Assembly: GCF_003865345.1 (NCBI RefSeq)
Contig: NZ_RMVE01000003.1
Coordinates: 186,001 to 250,000, forward strand
DNA from: Nonlabens xiamenensis
GTDB lineage: Bacteria > Bacteroidota > Bacteroidia > Flavobacteriales > Flavobacteriaceae
Direction of reading: 5' to 3'
Length of the DNA stretch: 64,000 bases
The translations under genes and the position numbers were made by a program. Under the pieces are notes generated by a model, which was not told where the DNA came from, did no database searches, and saw only the letters and a list, made by a program, of their open reading frames with translations. Positions within the stretch are counted from its first letter, which is position 1, and the number at the start of each line of letters is the position of its first letter. This document shows positions 34,548 through 44,427 of the stretch, piece after piece.

Positions 34548-35609
34548 ATGACCAACACTCACGAAATCGTTATAGAAAAGGTGAAAACATCTAAAATCAA
34601 TAGCATCAACTTTGATCAATTGACCTTTGGAAAAACCTTTACAGACCATATGCTTGAATGCACCTGGCGTGATGGTGGGTGGCAAGAGGTACAAATTAAA
34701 CCTTATGGCCCTATACAAGTGGAGCCCAGTTGTAAGGTCTTTCACTATGGTCAAGCCATTTTTGAAGGAATGAAAGCTTTTAAAGATGCCTCAGGGGATG
34801 TCTTCCTGTTTAGACCTGAAGACAACTGGTTGCGTTTTAACGCCAGTGCCAAAAGATTGGCCATGCCTGAAGTACCAGAAGAGGTTTTTATGGATGGTTT
34901 GAAAAAGCTGATTCAATTGGACGAGCAATGGGTAAGGTATGGTGAAGGACTCTCTCTTTATTTGAGACCCTTTATGATCGCTAGTGAAAACGGCGTCGCA
35001 GCAGCTCCTGCTACAGAGTATAAATTTATGATCGTAATGTCACCGGCCTTTGCTTATTACACAGGAGACGTGAGAGTAGTTATTGCGTCTCAATTCTCTC
35101 GTGCAGCTGATGGTGGCGTAGGATATGCCAAAGCCGCAGGTAACTATGCTGCCAGTTTTTACCCAAATAATTTAGCCCTCGAGGAAGGTTACCAACAAAT
35201 CATATGGACTGACGCTGCCAGCCACCAATATCTGGAAGAAGCTGGAACCATGAATATTTTTGTTCGTTTTGGAGACACTTTGGTCACCGCGCCACATAAT
35301 GATAGAATTTTGAATGGAGTAACCCGAAGAAGTATCATCCAATTGGCCAAGGACCATGGTATTAAAATGGAAGAACGCCGCATTTCAGTTAGCGAATTGG
35401 TGGAAGGAGCCAAGGATGGTTCGCTGAAAGAAATTTTTGGTACAGGAACCGCAGCCGTTATTGTTCCAATCAAAGGTTTTAAATCAGAGGAATTTACCTG
35501 CGAACTGCCCGTATTGGATCAACCTTATGCCAAGACATTGAAAGAGGCTTTGAAGGATATTCAATACAATCGCGCTGATGATCCACATGGGTGGAGGATG
35601 AAAATCTAG
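34548..35609 (+). CDS. ilvE: Branched-chain amino acid aminotransferase
   Basis: The 353-residue fold-type IV PLP enzyme has Lys195 (GYAKAAGNYAASF) as the Schiff-base residue, with FHYGQAIFEGMKAF and EEAGTMNIFVRF. The extended length and these motifs fit the larger BCAT2-like subgroup. It interconverts Leu, Ile and Val with their keto acids. A hairpin (ATCTAGA / TCTAGAT, 35604-35621) spans the stop codon and may be a weak terminator. Confidence 0.96.
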   Translation: MTNTHEIVIEKVKTSKINSINFDQLTFGKTFTDHMLECTWRDGGWQEVQIKPYGPIQVEPSCKVFHYGQAIFEGMKAFKDASGDVFLFRPEDNWLRFNASAKRLAMPEVPEEVFMDGLKKLIQLDEQWVRYGEGLSLYLRPFMIASENGVAAAPATEYKFMIVMSPAFAYYTGDVRVVIASQFSRAADGGVGYAKAAGNYAASFYPNNLALEEGYQQIIWTDAASHQYLEEAGTMNIFVRFGDTLVTAPHNDRILNGVTRRSIIQLAKDHGIKMEERRISVSELVEGAKDGSLKEIFGTGTAAVIVPIKGFKSEEFTCELPVLDQPYAKTLKEALKDIQYNRADDPHGWRMKI

Positions 35610-35813
35610 AAAAGTCTAGATCTTTAAACTTGGTTGAAAATGGCTCACAAGGATTGATTATTCATCGAATTATCCCTCCTTCATTACCATCTCGATCATG
35701 TAATTTAGAGGATCACCTGTTTGGTACGTAAAAACAGTATGGTATAAGTTAGAAAATCAGATGGTTTGCTTCACGTGACAGAAACATTTTTGGGTCAGTT
35801 GTGATACCTAGAG

Positions 35814-35821
35814 TATATTTA
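35814..35821 (+). promoter_or_regulatory. -7-like box 4 nt from a GTG start
   Basis: TATATTTA (7 of 8) is followed by CGCA and then GTG at 35826. A TTG lies 24 bp upstream of the box start, close to the -33 element spacing. Confidence 0.5.
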
Positions 35822-35825
35822 CGCA

Positions 35826-38789
35826 GTGAGACTCATTTTATTGATAGCGGCTTTTTTTGTATTCCAGTTTGGCTTTGGACAAAATCAGGCCAATTGGTGG
35901 TTTTTTGGAAGTAACGCTGGATTGGATTTTAATTCAGGTGCTCCTGTAGCTACCGCAGTAGGGCAACTGAATACTATTGAGGGCTGTGCTGCCATATCTG
36001 ACGCTTGTGGTAATTTGCTGTTTTATACGGATGGAATAAGTATTTGGAATAGCAATCATACGATCATGCCTAACGGATTTGGTCTCCTAGGTAATCCGTC
36101 CAGCACACAGTCGGGTATCATTCTTCCGCTGCCAGAAAGCAACAACTTTTATTATGTGTTTACAGTCGATTTAAGAGGATCCAGCGGTTTAAATTATACG
36201 ATCGTAGACATGAATCTGGACAATGGCAACGGTGATGTAGTTCCAGGATCAAAAAATATCAATCTGCTGCCCAATTCAACAGAAAAGATATTTGCTGGCC
36301 AGGCTTCAGATGGTCGGGACGCCTGGATTGTAACCTTTGCCGAAGAAAACATAGGAAGTTTGAGTTTTAATCAATTTTACGCCTTTCGACTCACTCCCAA
36401 CGGTATTGACCTTTCCGCTACCGCCACTTCACGAAGCAATAACACTCGGACCACTGATGCCCGAGGCTATCTCAGGGTCTCACCCGATGGCAGTCATGTC
36501 GCCATGATGACACAAAATGAAGTCCAACTCAATAACCCTGATCAAGCTGGTTATGGCGCCTGGCTTTTCGATTTTGATTCACAAACTGGAATAGTTGACA
36601 ACCCGGTTCGATTGGAATTTCCATCAGGTTATCAGGCTTATGGAACCGAATTTTCTCCGAATTCGCAATTGGTATATGTAGATTTAAACCGCAGGGGCAG
36701 CGGACTTGTACCAGACGACCGGCTTTTATTGCAATATGAGCTCACCGCAGCTAACTTTCAGACGAATCCGATTACGATTTACGCCTCAGACCCTAGCGAT
36801 TCAAGTGATGATACCAATCGCGGTGCGTTACAGATAGGACCTGACAAAAAAATCTACTACGCCCGGGACCAGGAACCCTGGTTGGCTGTAATCAATAATC
36901 CCGATGAGGTGGGAGCCTTGGCAAATTTCCAATACGATGGTCTAGCTTTGGCACCTAACACCAATTGTAATGAAGGTCTCCCACCCTTTTATAACGCTTT
37001 TTTCAACCCCTCTTTTGCTGTGGAGGAAGGCTGTGCGATGTCTCCCAGTTCTTTTAGGGCAGACGAACTAGCTACTTGCGCCAATACCAGCGTTGTTTGG
37101 GATTTTGGAGATCCTACCAGCGGCACCTTAAATAGTTCGCAAAACATCTCCCCTACCCACATTTATCAAAACCCAGGAATCTATACCGTCCAATTGACCA
37201 TCACTACCCCCATGGAGACTTTTACTGCCTCCCGTGATATTCAAATTGTAAACACGCCGCAGTTAAATCCAGTAGTGGATCAACAAATCTGTGACGATTC
37301 TATGAATGATGGATTGATTCCGATTGATCTAAATATGATCCGTAGTCAGGCCTTGGGTAACCAAAATCCTACCGAATTTGAAGTCAGCCTGCATTTTAAT
37401 CAACAGGACGCGGACGCGGATTTTAATGCCTTATCTGATGGCAATTCTGTTCCGACGGGAACATACGTTTATCGAATAGATAGTCGCACATCTAATGGCT
37501 GCTATGTTACAAGTAGCTTTGACCTAGTTGTCCTTCCCTCGCCCAGTCCCACAGTGATTAACGATTTAGTACTTTGTGATGACTATTCTAATGACGGGAC
37601 AGAGGAATTTGATTTAAGCATGGCTGGTGATCAAGGTTTGGGCACTATGGATCCCGCTATCTTTGAGTATGACTTTTTTCCAAGTCGACAGGAGGCCTTG
37701 ATGGACCAGAACCAGCTGCCCGTTTTATTTGAAAATACCGCTAATCCGCAAGAGATTTTTGTCAGGTATCGCAATCGGCAATTCCCACAGTGCGAACTCA
37801 TCCAATCTTTCTTTCTCAGAGTGAGTCGACAGCCCGAAATTCCATTGCTTGATCGATTTACTATCTGTGACGATGATCAGCGGGACGGTGTAGAAAACTT
37901 TGACCTGGGAGTACTAGAAACACAGTTGATCAATAATCCTGCATCTCAAAATCTGAGCTTCCACCCCAGCCGAATTGATGCAGAAAATAATCAGAATCCG
38001 CTGCCATCTATCTATAATACCAGCTCTACTGAGATCTGGATAAGACTCGAGGAGCAAGATATTACCAATTGCCTGGACATTGCGCCTCTTGAGTTAGTGG
38101 TTTTTGAAAAGCCCACCGTAGATCTAGGTCCAGATCTCATAAAATGTGCGAGAGAAGAAATCATTCTCAGCGCTACACCTGGCTTTATCAATTATCGTTG
38201 GAGCACAGGTGAGAATACTGCCGATATTTCAGCGATTGCAGCAGGTACTTATACCGTAGAAGTAACCGATGCCAATGGCTGCACAGCTACTGATAGTATT
38301 GAGATTGAGCACTATGCACCCACCCAAATCAATGATGTCGAGGTGCGACAATTTACACTACGCGACAATCGCATTGAGGTCTTTGCCAGTGGCGAACCCG
38401 GCTTGGAATACAGCTTAGACAATTTCATCTATCAATCCAGCCCGGTATTTACAGATTTGTTGCCGGGATACTATACGATTTACGTGCGCGATACCAATGG
38501 TTGCGATGTGGTGGAAGCTCCTGCCACCATCATCGCCGCCCCAGCCTATTTTACGCCCAATCAAGATGGTTTTCATGATACCTGGCAAGTGACCGCCATC
38601 GAAACAGAGCCTGATGCTGAAATTTTTATTTTTGATCGTTTTGGAAAACTTCTTAAGCAGCTGAGTCCGCTGGGACCAGGTTGGGATGGTACCTATAATA
38701 ACAATCCCATGCCCAGCACTGACTATTGGTTTAGCGTGCGATTAAACGATGGCCGAAGCTTTAAAGGACATTTTAGTTTGAAACGATAG
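35826..38789 (+). CDS. Secreted surface protein with PKD-like domain and type B T9SS sorting signal
   Basis: The 987-residue protein starts at GTG and has a signal peptide (LILLIAAFFVFQFGFGQ). Residues about 25-400 resemble the beta-propeller-like N-terminal region of gliding-associated proteins (WWFFGSNAGLDF, DGISIWN). A PKD-like domain follows (HIYQNPGIYTVQLTI), then three repeats of about 95 residues opening with CDDxxxDG near residues 488, 582 and 679. The C-terminal type B T9SS domain (YFTPNQDGFHDTW, IFIFDRFGK, SDYWFSV-like TDYWFSV, GHFSLKR) targets it for export through the type IX system. The ligand is unknown. Confidence 0.9.
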   Translation: MRLILLIAAFFVFQFGFGQNQANWWFFGSNAGLDFNSGAPVATAVGQLNTIEGCAAISDACGNLLFYTDGISIWNSNHTIMPNGFGLLGNPSSTQSGIILPLPESNNFYYVFTVDLRGSSGLNYTIVDMNLDNGNGDVVPGSKNINLLPNSTEKIFAGQASDGRDAWIVTFAEENIGSLSFNQFYAFRLTPNGIDLSATATSRSNNTRTTDARGYLRVSPDGSHVAMMTQNEVQLNNPDQAGYGAWLFDFDSQTGIVDNPVRLEFPSGYQAYGTEFSPNSQLVYVDLNRRGSGLVPDDRLLLQYELTAANFQTNPITIYASDPSDSSDDTNRGALQIGPDKKIYYARDQEPWLAVINNPDEVGALANFQYDGLALAPNTNCNEGLPPFYNAFFNPSFAVEEGCAMSPSSFRADELATCANTSVVWDFGDPTSGTLNSSQNISPTHIYQNPGIYTVQLTITTPMETFTASRDIQIVNTPQLNPVVDQQICDDSMNDGLIPIDLNMIRSQALGNQNPTEFEVSLHFNQQDADADFNALSDGNSVPTGTYVYRIDSRTSNGCYVTSSFDLVVLPSPSPTVINDLVLCDDYSNDGTEEFDLSMAGDQGLGTMDPAIFEYDFFPSRQEALMDQNQLPVLFENTANPQEIFVRYRNRQFPQCELIQSFFLRVSRQPEIPLLDRFTICDDDQRDGVENFDLGVLETQLINNPASQNLSFHPSRIDAENNQNPLPSIYNTSSTEIWIRLEEQDITNCLDIAPLELVVFEKPTVDLGPDLIKCAREEIILSATPGFINYRWSTGENTADISAIAAGTYTVEVTDANGCTATDSIEIEHYAPTQINDVEVRQFTLRDNRIEVFASGEPGLEYSLDNFIYQSSPVFTDLLPGYYTIYVRDTNGCDVVEAPATIIAAPAYFTPNQDGFHDTWQVTAIETEPDAEIFIFDRFGKLLKQLSPLGPGWDGTYNNNPMPSTDYWFSVRLNDGRSFKGHFSLKR

Positions 38790-38877
38790 ATACCAGGCGC
38801 TAAGAATGGATCAAACACGTACAGCTTCTTTGTGAGTAACACCAGTTTTTTGGTTGAGTCCCCTTTGATTTTAACCT

Positions 38878-38893
38878 CTCTTTCGCGAAAGCG
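38878..38893. repeat. Iterated palindrome copy 7 (one mismatch, intergenic)
   Basis: CTCTTTCGCGAAAGCG differs at one base from the consensus. It lies 15 bp upstream of a TATTTTTA box (38909-38916) that precedes uvrB. Confidence 0.85.
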
Positions 38894-38922
38894 GAGACCC
38901 AAAAAGTCTATTTTTACACCAC

Positions 38923-40923
38923 ATGGATTTTAGAATTATTTCGGATTTTAAGCCCACGGGAGACCAGCCCGAGGCGATCCAAAGATTAGTAGAAGGCATC
39001 AAGGCCGATGAACGTTACCAAACCCTACTCGGAGTTACCGGAAGTGGTAAGACATTTACGGCCGCCAACGTGATTGAACGCACCCAGAAACCAACTTTGG
39101 TACTTTGCCATAACAAAACTTTGGCTGCACAACTCTATTCGGAATTCAAGGATTTTTTTCCGGAAAATGCGGTGGAATATTTTGTAAGTTATTACGATTA
39201 CTATCAACCAGAAGCCTTTATTCCTACCAGCGGAACTTACATCGAGAAAGATCTGTCAATCAATGAGGAGATTGAAAAGATGCGATTGAGCACCACCTCT
39301 TCTCTCTTGTCGGGAAGAAGGGACATTATAGTGGTAGCGTCCGTCTCCTGTTTGTACGGTATTGGAAATCCAGTCGAATTCCAAAAGAATGTAATACGAC
39401 TTCACCAAGATCAGGTGATTGCGAGAACCGCCCTACTGCAGAAATTAGTGCAATCGCTTTATTCCAGAACCACAGCCGACTTCAATCGAGGGAATTTTAG
39501 AATTAAGGGAGATACGCTGGATGTATTCCCCAGTTATGCAGATACAGCATTTAGGATTCATTTTTTTGGGGATGAGATTGAGGAAATAGAACGCTTTAAC
39601 CCCACAGATGGGAAAGTGATTGAAAAATTTAAACAAATTACGATCTATCCGGCCAATATGTTTGTGACCTCTCCAGATGTCTTGCAAAACGCCATTCATC
39701 AAATCCAGGAAGACCTAGTCAAACAAGTGGACTATTTTAAGGAAATCGGCAAACCGCTTGAAGCAAAAAGACTGCAAGAGCGCACAGAATTTGACTTGGA
39801 GATGATCCGAGAGCTGGGATATTGTTCAGGTATTGAAAACTACAGTAGATACTTAGATGGCAGGTTACCAGGTACTCGCCCATTCTGCTTGTTGGATTAT
39901 TTTCCCGATGATTATCTCATGATTATTGATGAAAGTCATGTAAGTGTTCCGCAAGTGGGCGCCATGTATGGCGGAGACCGGTCCAGAAAGGAAAACTTAG
40001 TAGATTATGGATTTAGGTTACCCGCAGCCATGGACAACCGACCTTTGAAGTTTGAAGAATTTGAAGCTCTTCAAAATCAGGTACTTTATGTGAGCGCTAC
40101 TCCAGCAGATTATGAGTTGGCTAAAAGTGAAGGTATCGTGGTCGAGCAAATCATACGACCTACCGGTTTATTGGATCCTATAGTAGAAGTACGTCCGAGC
40201 CAAAATCAGATCGATGATCTCGTAGAGGAAATCAGGATACGTGAGGAACGCGACGAGCGGGTATTGATCACGACGCTAACCAAGCGGATGGCAGAAGAAC
40301 TGACCAAATACTTGACCCGGATCAATGTGCGCTGCCGTTACATCCATAGTGATGTAGATACCCTGGAGCGCGTAGAAATCATGTCGGATTTAAGAAGAGG
40401 CTTGTTTGATGTATTAATTGGTGTGAATTTATTGCGCGAAGGATTAGACCTGCCTGAAGTATCCCTGGTGGCTATTTTGGATGCAGACAAGGAAGGTTTT
40501 TTAAGGAACAATCGCTCGTTGACCCAAACCATTGGTCGGGCGGCAAGAAACGTAAACGGACTGGCCATTTTATACGCCGATAAGATCACCGAAAGCATGC
40601 AAAAAACCATTGATCAGACCGAGTATCGCAGGTCTAAACAAATGGCGTACAATCAACAACACGGACTGGAACCAACAGCGATCAAGAAAAAACTCGAAAC
40701 GGCGCTTTATCGCAAGAATGCTGCTACTTATGCTATTGAAGAAACATTGAATCTCAAGGCGGCAGAAGAGGAAGCCGAATATCTATCCAAAAACGAACTC
40801 GAACAAAAAATCAGGGATACTCGTAAAAAAATGGAAAAGGCCGCCAAGGAACTTGACTTTATGGAAGCAGCGAGACTTCGGGACCAAATAAAAATGATGC
40901 AGGAAAAGGTCAAGGAAGCCTGA
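38923..40923 (+). CDS. uvrB: Excinuclease ABC subunit B
   Basis: The 666-residue helicase-like protein has Walker A (GVTGSGKT), the damage-verifying beta-hairpin (YYDYYQPEAF), Walker B with DESHVS, motifs VLITTLTKRMAEEL, NLLREGLDLPEV and QTIGRAARN, and a C-terminal UVR coiled coil that binds UvrC (LEQKIRDTRKKMEKAAKELDF). It verifies DNA damage in nucleotide excision repair. The length is standard. A palindrome copy sits right before its promoter region. Confidence 0.97.
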   Translation: MDFRIISDFKPTGDQPEAIQRLVEGIKADERYQTLLGVTGSGKTFTAANVIERTQKPTLVLCHNKTLAAQLYSEFKDFFPENAVEYFVSYYDYYQPEAFIPTSGTYIEKDLSINEEIEKMRLSTTSSLLSGRRDIIVVASVSCLYGIGNPVEFQKNVIRLHQDQVIARTALLQKLVQSLYSRTTADFNRGNFRIKGDTLDVFPSYADTAFRIHFFGDEIEEIERFNPTDGKVIEKFKQITIYPANMFVTSPDVLQNAIHQIQEDLVKQVDYFKEIGKPLEAKRLQERTEFDLEMIRELGYCSGIENYSRYLDGRLPGTRPFCLLDYFPDDYLMIIDESHVSVPQVGAMYGGDRSRKENLVDYGFRLPAAMDNRPLKFEEFEALQNQVLYVSATPADYELAKSEGIVVEQIIRPTGLLDPIVEVRPSQNQIDDLVEEIRIREERDERVLITTLTKRMAEELTKYLTRINVRCRYIHSDVDTLERVEIMSDLRRGLFDVLIGVNLLREGLDLPEVSLVAILDADKEGFLRNNRSLTQTIGRAARNVNGLAILYADKITESMQKTIDQTEYRRSKQMAYNQQHGLEPTAIKKKLETALYRKNAATYAIEETLNLKAAEEEAEYLSKNELEQKIRDTRKKMEKAAKELDFMEAARLRDQIKMMQEKVKEA

Positions 40924-41112
40924 GCAATTTACCACAATCCTTAGATGCGGAAGATCAACCATGCAGTTGAACGGCAACGACATATTAAAGAAATGCTAAT
41001 GATTGGATGAACAGTTGATAATACCGTCAACATGAATGTTTATGGTAATATTTGCTCAACTGGAATGATTATTGGCCTTTATTTTCCGTATTTTTAATCA
41101 AATTACCCCCTT

Positions 41113-42453
41113 ATGAAATATTGTTACTTACTTTTAATACTTTTTAGTTTTTCGGCTTTTGCTCAGGTAGGAATAAATACCGCAGACCCTACCGCAGACC
41201 TTGAAGTGATTGCCAACCCAACTCCTGGTGCAGGAGAATACAATGGTATAGTTATTCCCCGGGTGACCACTTTACCAACCGGCGCCGACTTACCCACAGC
41301 TGCCCAGAAAGGGCTGATTCTTTATCTAGAAAGCGGAACTGCAACAGAAGGTTTCTATTTTTTTAACGGTACCGTTTTTCAAAGCATTAATGACATAGCG
41401 GGAGGCACTGGTTTTTTTGAGGAAACAACTACCACTCCAGCCAGCTCAACAACAGTAAATGCGTATAGAACAGGTCGTACCGCTTTTGGAAATGATTCAA
41501 ATAACGCTGCAATAGTTACCATGGAAAATACGGCCACCAATGGGTCAGACAGGAGACTCTTGGATCTAGAGCAACGTAACACGGATGTTTCTGCAACGAG
41601 CAATACTACAACCATCAATTCCCGAAATTTTAGTACGCCTGGTGGCCAGAAAGCTGGAATTTTAATTGATGTGACCAACTCGGGTACGGGTAGCCATGTG
41701 GGTATTGAAAATAGCGTTTCTATTAATAATGGTAGTACCGCAGATAATTACGGGATACATAACATTGTGGATAGTAATTCCAATACCGCTGCCACAGTGT
41801 ATGGCATCAGATCCGTTACGGGAAATCCCACAAGTACAGGTATCAGGTATGGCGTGTATTCCGAGGTTATCAATGACGGATCCTCAAACGCCTACTCAGG
41901 CTACTTTAGAGGTGATCGATTTGCCATAAAAAACCAGGATGACACTGATGGTTATGAATTGCCGACCGTTGATGGAACAGCTAATCAAGTATTGACTACC
42001 GACGGTACTGGAACGGCATCTTGGCAGAATGCAGCTAAGTCAGTACCCGTACAATATGGCATGTTTCAAGGAGACTTTTATAACATGAACAGCATTGCCA
42101 CCTATTCTAATTTAGATGGGATACAAACTGTATTCGATCCTTCACAAATAGATCCGAATGGAATGCTTGAAATTAAGCTTTTCATCTACGTTACGGATTT
42201 TGCTCAACAAACGGATTTTGAACTCCAGGCAACTGACGTTAATGGAACGGTAAGCTTGCCTATACTTCATCCAGATCTAACTTATACTTTCCTCGCTCAG
42301 GGTGCAGCAGTAACCAGTGACTGGATCGATTACAACGCTGGTACAGGGGGATCAGGAATCGCCCAATTAATCCTAAGAGGCTTGATTGATGGTACGCCCA
42401 ATAACGATGCCCAGATCACCAATGTATACGTTTTAATCAGAGCGGACCAGTAA
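41113..42453 (+). CDS. Secreted tail-fibre-like surface protein of unknown function
   Basis: The 446-residue protein has a signal peptide (CYLLLILFSFSAFAQ) followed at once by VGINTADPTADLEV, a start typical of Bacteroidetes surface proteins that resemble phage tail fibres. The middle is Thr/Ser/Asn-rich with beta-helix-like repeats (NSRNFSTPGGQKAGILIDVTNSG). The C-terminal 120 residues (QYGMFQGDFYNMNS onward) look like a compact beta domain. No T9SS domain is visible. Function is unknown. A TATTTTTA box lies at 41089-41096. Confidence 0.75.
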   Translation: MKYCYLLLILFSFSAFAQVGINTADPTADLEVIANPTPGAGEYNGIVIPRVTTLPTGADLPTAAQKGLILYLESGTATEGFYFFNGTVFQSINDIAGGTGFFEETTTTPASSTTVNAYRTGRTAFGNDSNNAAIVTMENTATNGSDRRLLDLEQRNTDVSATSNTTTINSRNFSTPGGQKAGILIDVTNSGTGSHVGIENSVSINNGSTADNYGIHNIVDSNSNTAATVYGIRSVTGNPTSTGIRYGVYSEVINDGSSNAYSGYFRGDRFAIKNQDDTDGYELPTVDGTANQVLTTDGTGTASWQNAAKSVPVQYGMFQGDFYNMNSIATYSNLDGIQTVFDPSQIDPNGMLEIKLFIYVTDFAQQTDFELQATDVNGTVSLPILHPDLTYTFLAQGAAVTSDWIDYNAGTGGSGIAQLILRGLIDGTPNNDAQITNVYVLIRADQ

Positions 42454-42566
42454 TTGCTATTTAGCGAAAGCTTTTGATGCTAAATCTTGGTGGTAGACAA
42501 AGAATCATTTCGGTTTTATTCGATAGGCTTTATCACAGTTTTAGTAAGCATCCACACTTATAAATA

Positions 42567-42574
42567 TACCTTTG
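42567..42574 (+). promoter_or_regulatory. -7 box of the lipoprotein-MscS operon
   Basis: TACCTTTG is a perfect match, 17 nt before the ATG at 42592. It excludes in-frame starts upstream, such as TTG 42487. Confidence 0.68.
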
Positions 42575-42591
42575 TAAAAAATATGAGGTCG

Positions 42592-43506
42592 ATGAAGTAT
42601 TTGTGGTTAATGATTATTCTGTCCATAAGTTCCTGTAGCACCAACTCCAGTAAAGAGGATGAGGAGCCAATCACATCAACAGCGCCTTCCTTCAAAGATT
42701 GGGAAGATAGAAATCTTTCTAAAGAGTTTGAAGACTACTGGTATAGCGGTACATCAGAAATTTCAAGTTACGAACTGAGTCAAGCGAGATACGGAGAACT
42801 CAGAAGTGGAACGGCGGTCATGGTTTTTGTTACTGAACCTTTTGATATGGTTCAACAGGTTAAAGCCGATCAGGAAGATGGAAATGTTCAATCTGTTCTG
42901 AAGTTGAATGCCACACGTAATTTCAACACAGGGATTTATCCATATACGTTGATGAGCAGCACTTTCTATCCGCTAGAAAAGGATCAGAATGCGATTAAGA
43001 TAGCTGGCAGTATTCAAGAATGGTGTGGACATACTTATATGCAGTTGAACCAGCGTGATGATCGTTATCAAGCTGTTCTCCACTCCTATTTCCAAAGTGA
43101 GGGCAATCGCAATTTTGATATTGGCCTGACCATGACTGAAAATCAAATCCCGATACAATTAAGACTAGGACCTCAAAACATGCCTGTCGGCAGCTTTGAA
43201 ATGATTCCCAGTGTGGAGTTTTTGAGGCTGAAACATCATGAAGCAAGAGCGTATAGCGTTAATGCTCAATTGGATACGCTAGATGATGAATTTGTCTATA
43301 GCGTGAAGTTCCCAGCATTGAAACGGACCATTTCATTCAGGACCCAAAAAACTTTCCCTTTTAAAATTCTATCATGGAAGGACAACTATGAGGATGGTGG
43401 TTCTCCCATGGTTTCTAGTGGTACATTAAAGAAAACCATTAAAACAGATTATTGGAATAAAAATTCCAACGCAGATCAAATTCTTAGAAACAGCCTAGCA
43501 TTATGA
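42592..43506 (+). CDS. Conserved lipoprotein of unknown function
   Basis: With the start at ATG 42592 the protein has 304 residues and a lipobox (IILSISSCST). An ATG three codons upstream is also possible. Motifs such as YWYSGTSEISSYELSQARYGELRSGTA and IQEWCGHTYMQLN recall a conserved flavobacterial family that I remember being labelled as a Maf septum inhibitor in some databases. It lacks the Maf nucleotide-pyrophosphatase fold, so that name looks wrong. It overlaps the MscS gene by 4 bp (ATGA). Confidence 0.75.
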   Translation: MKYLWLMIILSISSCSTNSSKEDEEPITSTAPSFKDWEDRNLSKEFEDYWYSGTSEISSYELSQARYGELRSGTAVMVFVTEPFDMVQQVKADQEDGNVQSVLKLNATRNFNTGIYPYTLMSSTFYPLEKDQNAIKIAGSIQEWCGHTYMQLNQRDDRYQAVLHSYFQSEGNRNFDIGLTMTENQIPIQLRLGPQNMPVGSFEMIPSVEFLRLKHHEARAYSVNAQLDTLDDEFVYSVKFPALKRTISFRTQKTFPFKILSWKDNYEDGGSPMVSSGTLKKTIKTDYWNKNSNADQILRNSLAL

Positions 43507-44060
43507 CAAATTTCTTTTCCAAACCAGAGGTAATCCTGACCATTGCGTTATTGGTCTGTACCTTTATCGCCCATCGCATTATCATTTGGAGCGCCGCAAA
43601 GCTGTCGCGTAAGGTCTCCCGTTCAGAATTGCGAAAACAATACCTGAATCGTTATACGGGATATGTAATATGGACGATTTGCGCTATCGCTATTATTTTG
43701 GTTTGGGGCTTCACTACAGAAGGTTTTTGGGTAGCCTTGGGTTCGACTTTTGCAGTGATCGGTGTAGCGTTGTTTGCCAGCTGGAGTATCCTGAGCAATA
43801 TCACCGCCAGTTTTATATTATTCTTTTCCTTTCCTTACAAAATTGGGGACAGGGTGCGCATTCACGACAAAGATCTACCAGTTACAGCCACCATAAGCGA
43901 TATAAAAGGTTTTTATGTGCTCTTAGTGACCGATGAGGGCGAGATCATCACCTATCCCAACAATCTTCTGCTGCAAAAAGGTGTATCTATTTTGAACGAA
44001 TCCCAGGACTCTATTTTTGATCTGCCTGCCGAAGTAGAGGAAGTGGATCGAACTGTATAA
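43503..44060 (+). CDS. Small MscS-family mechanosensitive channel
   Basis: The 185-residue protein has three membrane segments (residues about 8-27, 52-70, 76-110), the last being the pore-lining TM3 (ALGSTFAVIGVALFASWSILSN). The MscS beta domain follows (FPYKIGDRVRIHD, ISDIKGFYVLLVTDEGEIITYPNNLLLQK). It is shorter than E. coli MscS because the C-terminal cage domain is lacking. It would release solutes on hypo-osmotic shock. It is coupled to the upstream lipoprotein gene. The stop codon lies within a triplicated 12-bp repeat. Confidence 0.88.
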   Translation: MTNFFSKPEVILTIALLVCTFIAHRIIIWSAAKLSRKVSRSELRKQYLNRYTGYVIWTICAIAIILVWGFTTEGFWVALGSTFAVIGVALFASWSILSNITASFILFFSFPYKIGDRVRIHDKDLPVTATISDIKGFYVLLVTDEGEIITYPNNLLLQKGVSILNESQDSIFDLPAEVEEVDRTV

Positions 44061-44084
44061 CGAACTGTATAACGAACTGTAAAA
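44049..44084 (+). repeat. Three tandem 12-bp repeats over the mscS stop codon
   Basis: CGAACTGTATAA occurs twice, followed by CGAACTGTAAAA. Being 12 nt long and in frame, each full unit reads R-T-V-stop, so the first two units both carry a TAA. Confidence 0.9.
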
Positions 44085-44103
44085 ATCCAGAAAAAAAAGT
44101 ATT

Positions 44104-44427
44104 ATGGACTTGAGCGACCAACTTAAAAATGCATTTCCCAATCACGAATTCAAAGAGGAAAAGCCCGAAGAGAAAAGTAACATCTGGTTACAGGAAGATC
44201 CCTTATTGTGCAAATTTGAAAAGCGCAAGGGCAAGGTGAACACGATCATCGCCGGCTACACTGGTGCGACTGCTGATTTTAAGACGCTGGCCAAAGAACT
44301 TAAAACAAGTTTAGGCGTAGGTGGGAGTTTTAAAAATGACCAAATCATTATCCAAGGCGACTACCGGGAGCGTATTATGGAGATGCTCAAGGAAAAAGGA
44401 TTTAAAGTCAAACGTGTGGGCGGCTGA
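44104..44427 (+). CDS. SUI1/eIF1-like translation factor (YciH family)
   Basis: The 107-residue protein carries the SUI1 fold: LCKFEKRKGKVNTIIAGYTG, LAKELKTSLGVGGS, IIIQGDYRERIMEMLKEKGFKVKRVGG. Bacterial members influence start-site fidelity in some studies, but the role here is not known. It lies 43 bp after the MscS gene and could be in the same transcript. Confidence 0.9.
   Translation: MDLSDQLKNAFPNHEFKEEKPEEKSNIWLQEDPLLCKFEKRKGKVNTIIAGYTGATADFKTLAKELKTSLGVGGSFKNDQIIIQGDYRERIMEMLKEKGFKVKRVGG

Noticed and set aside
42459-42485. Hairpin ATTTAGC / GCTAAAT after the tail-fibre-like gene as a terminator
   Set aside because: The stem is only 7 bp with a long loop and no T run.
44049-44084. 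Tandem repeats as a CRISPR or attachment site
   Set aside because: Units are 12 bp, directly abutting and without spacers; no integrase or Cas gene is near.
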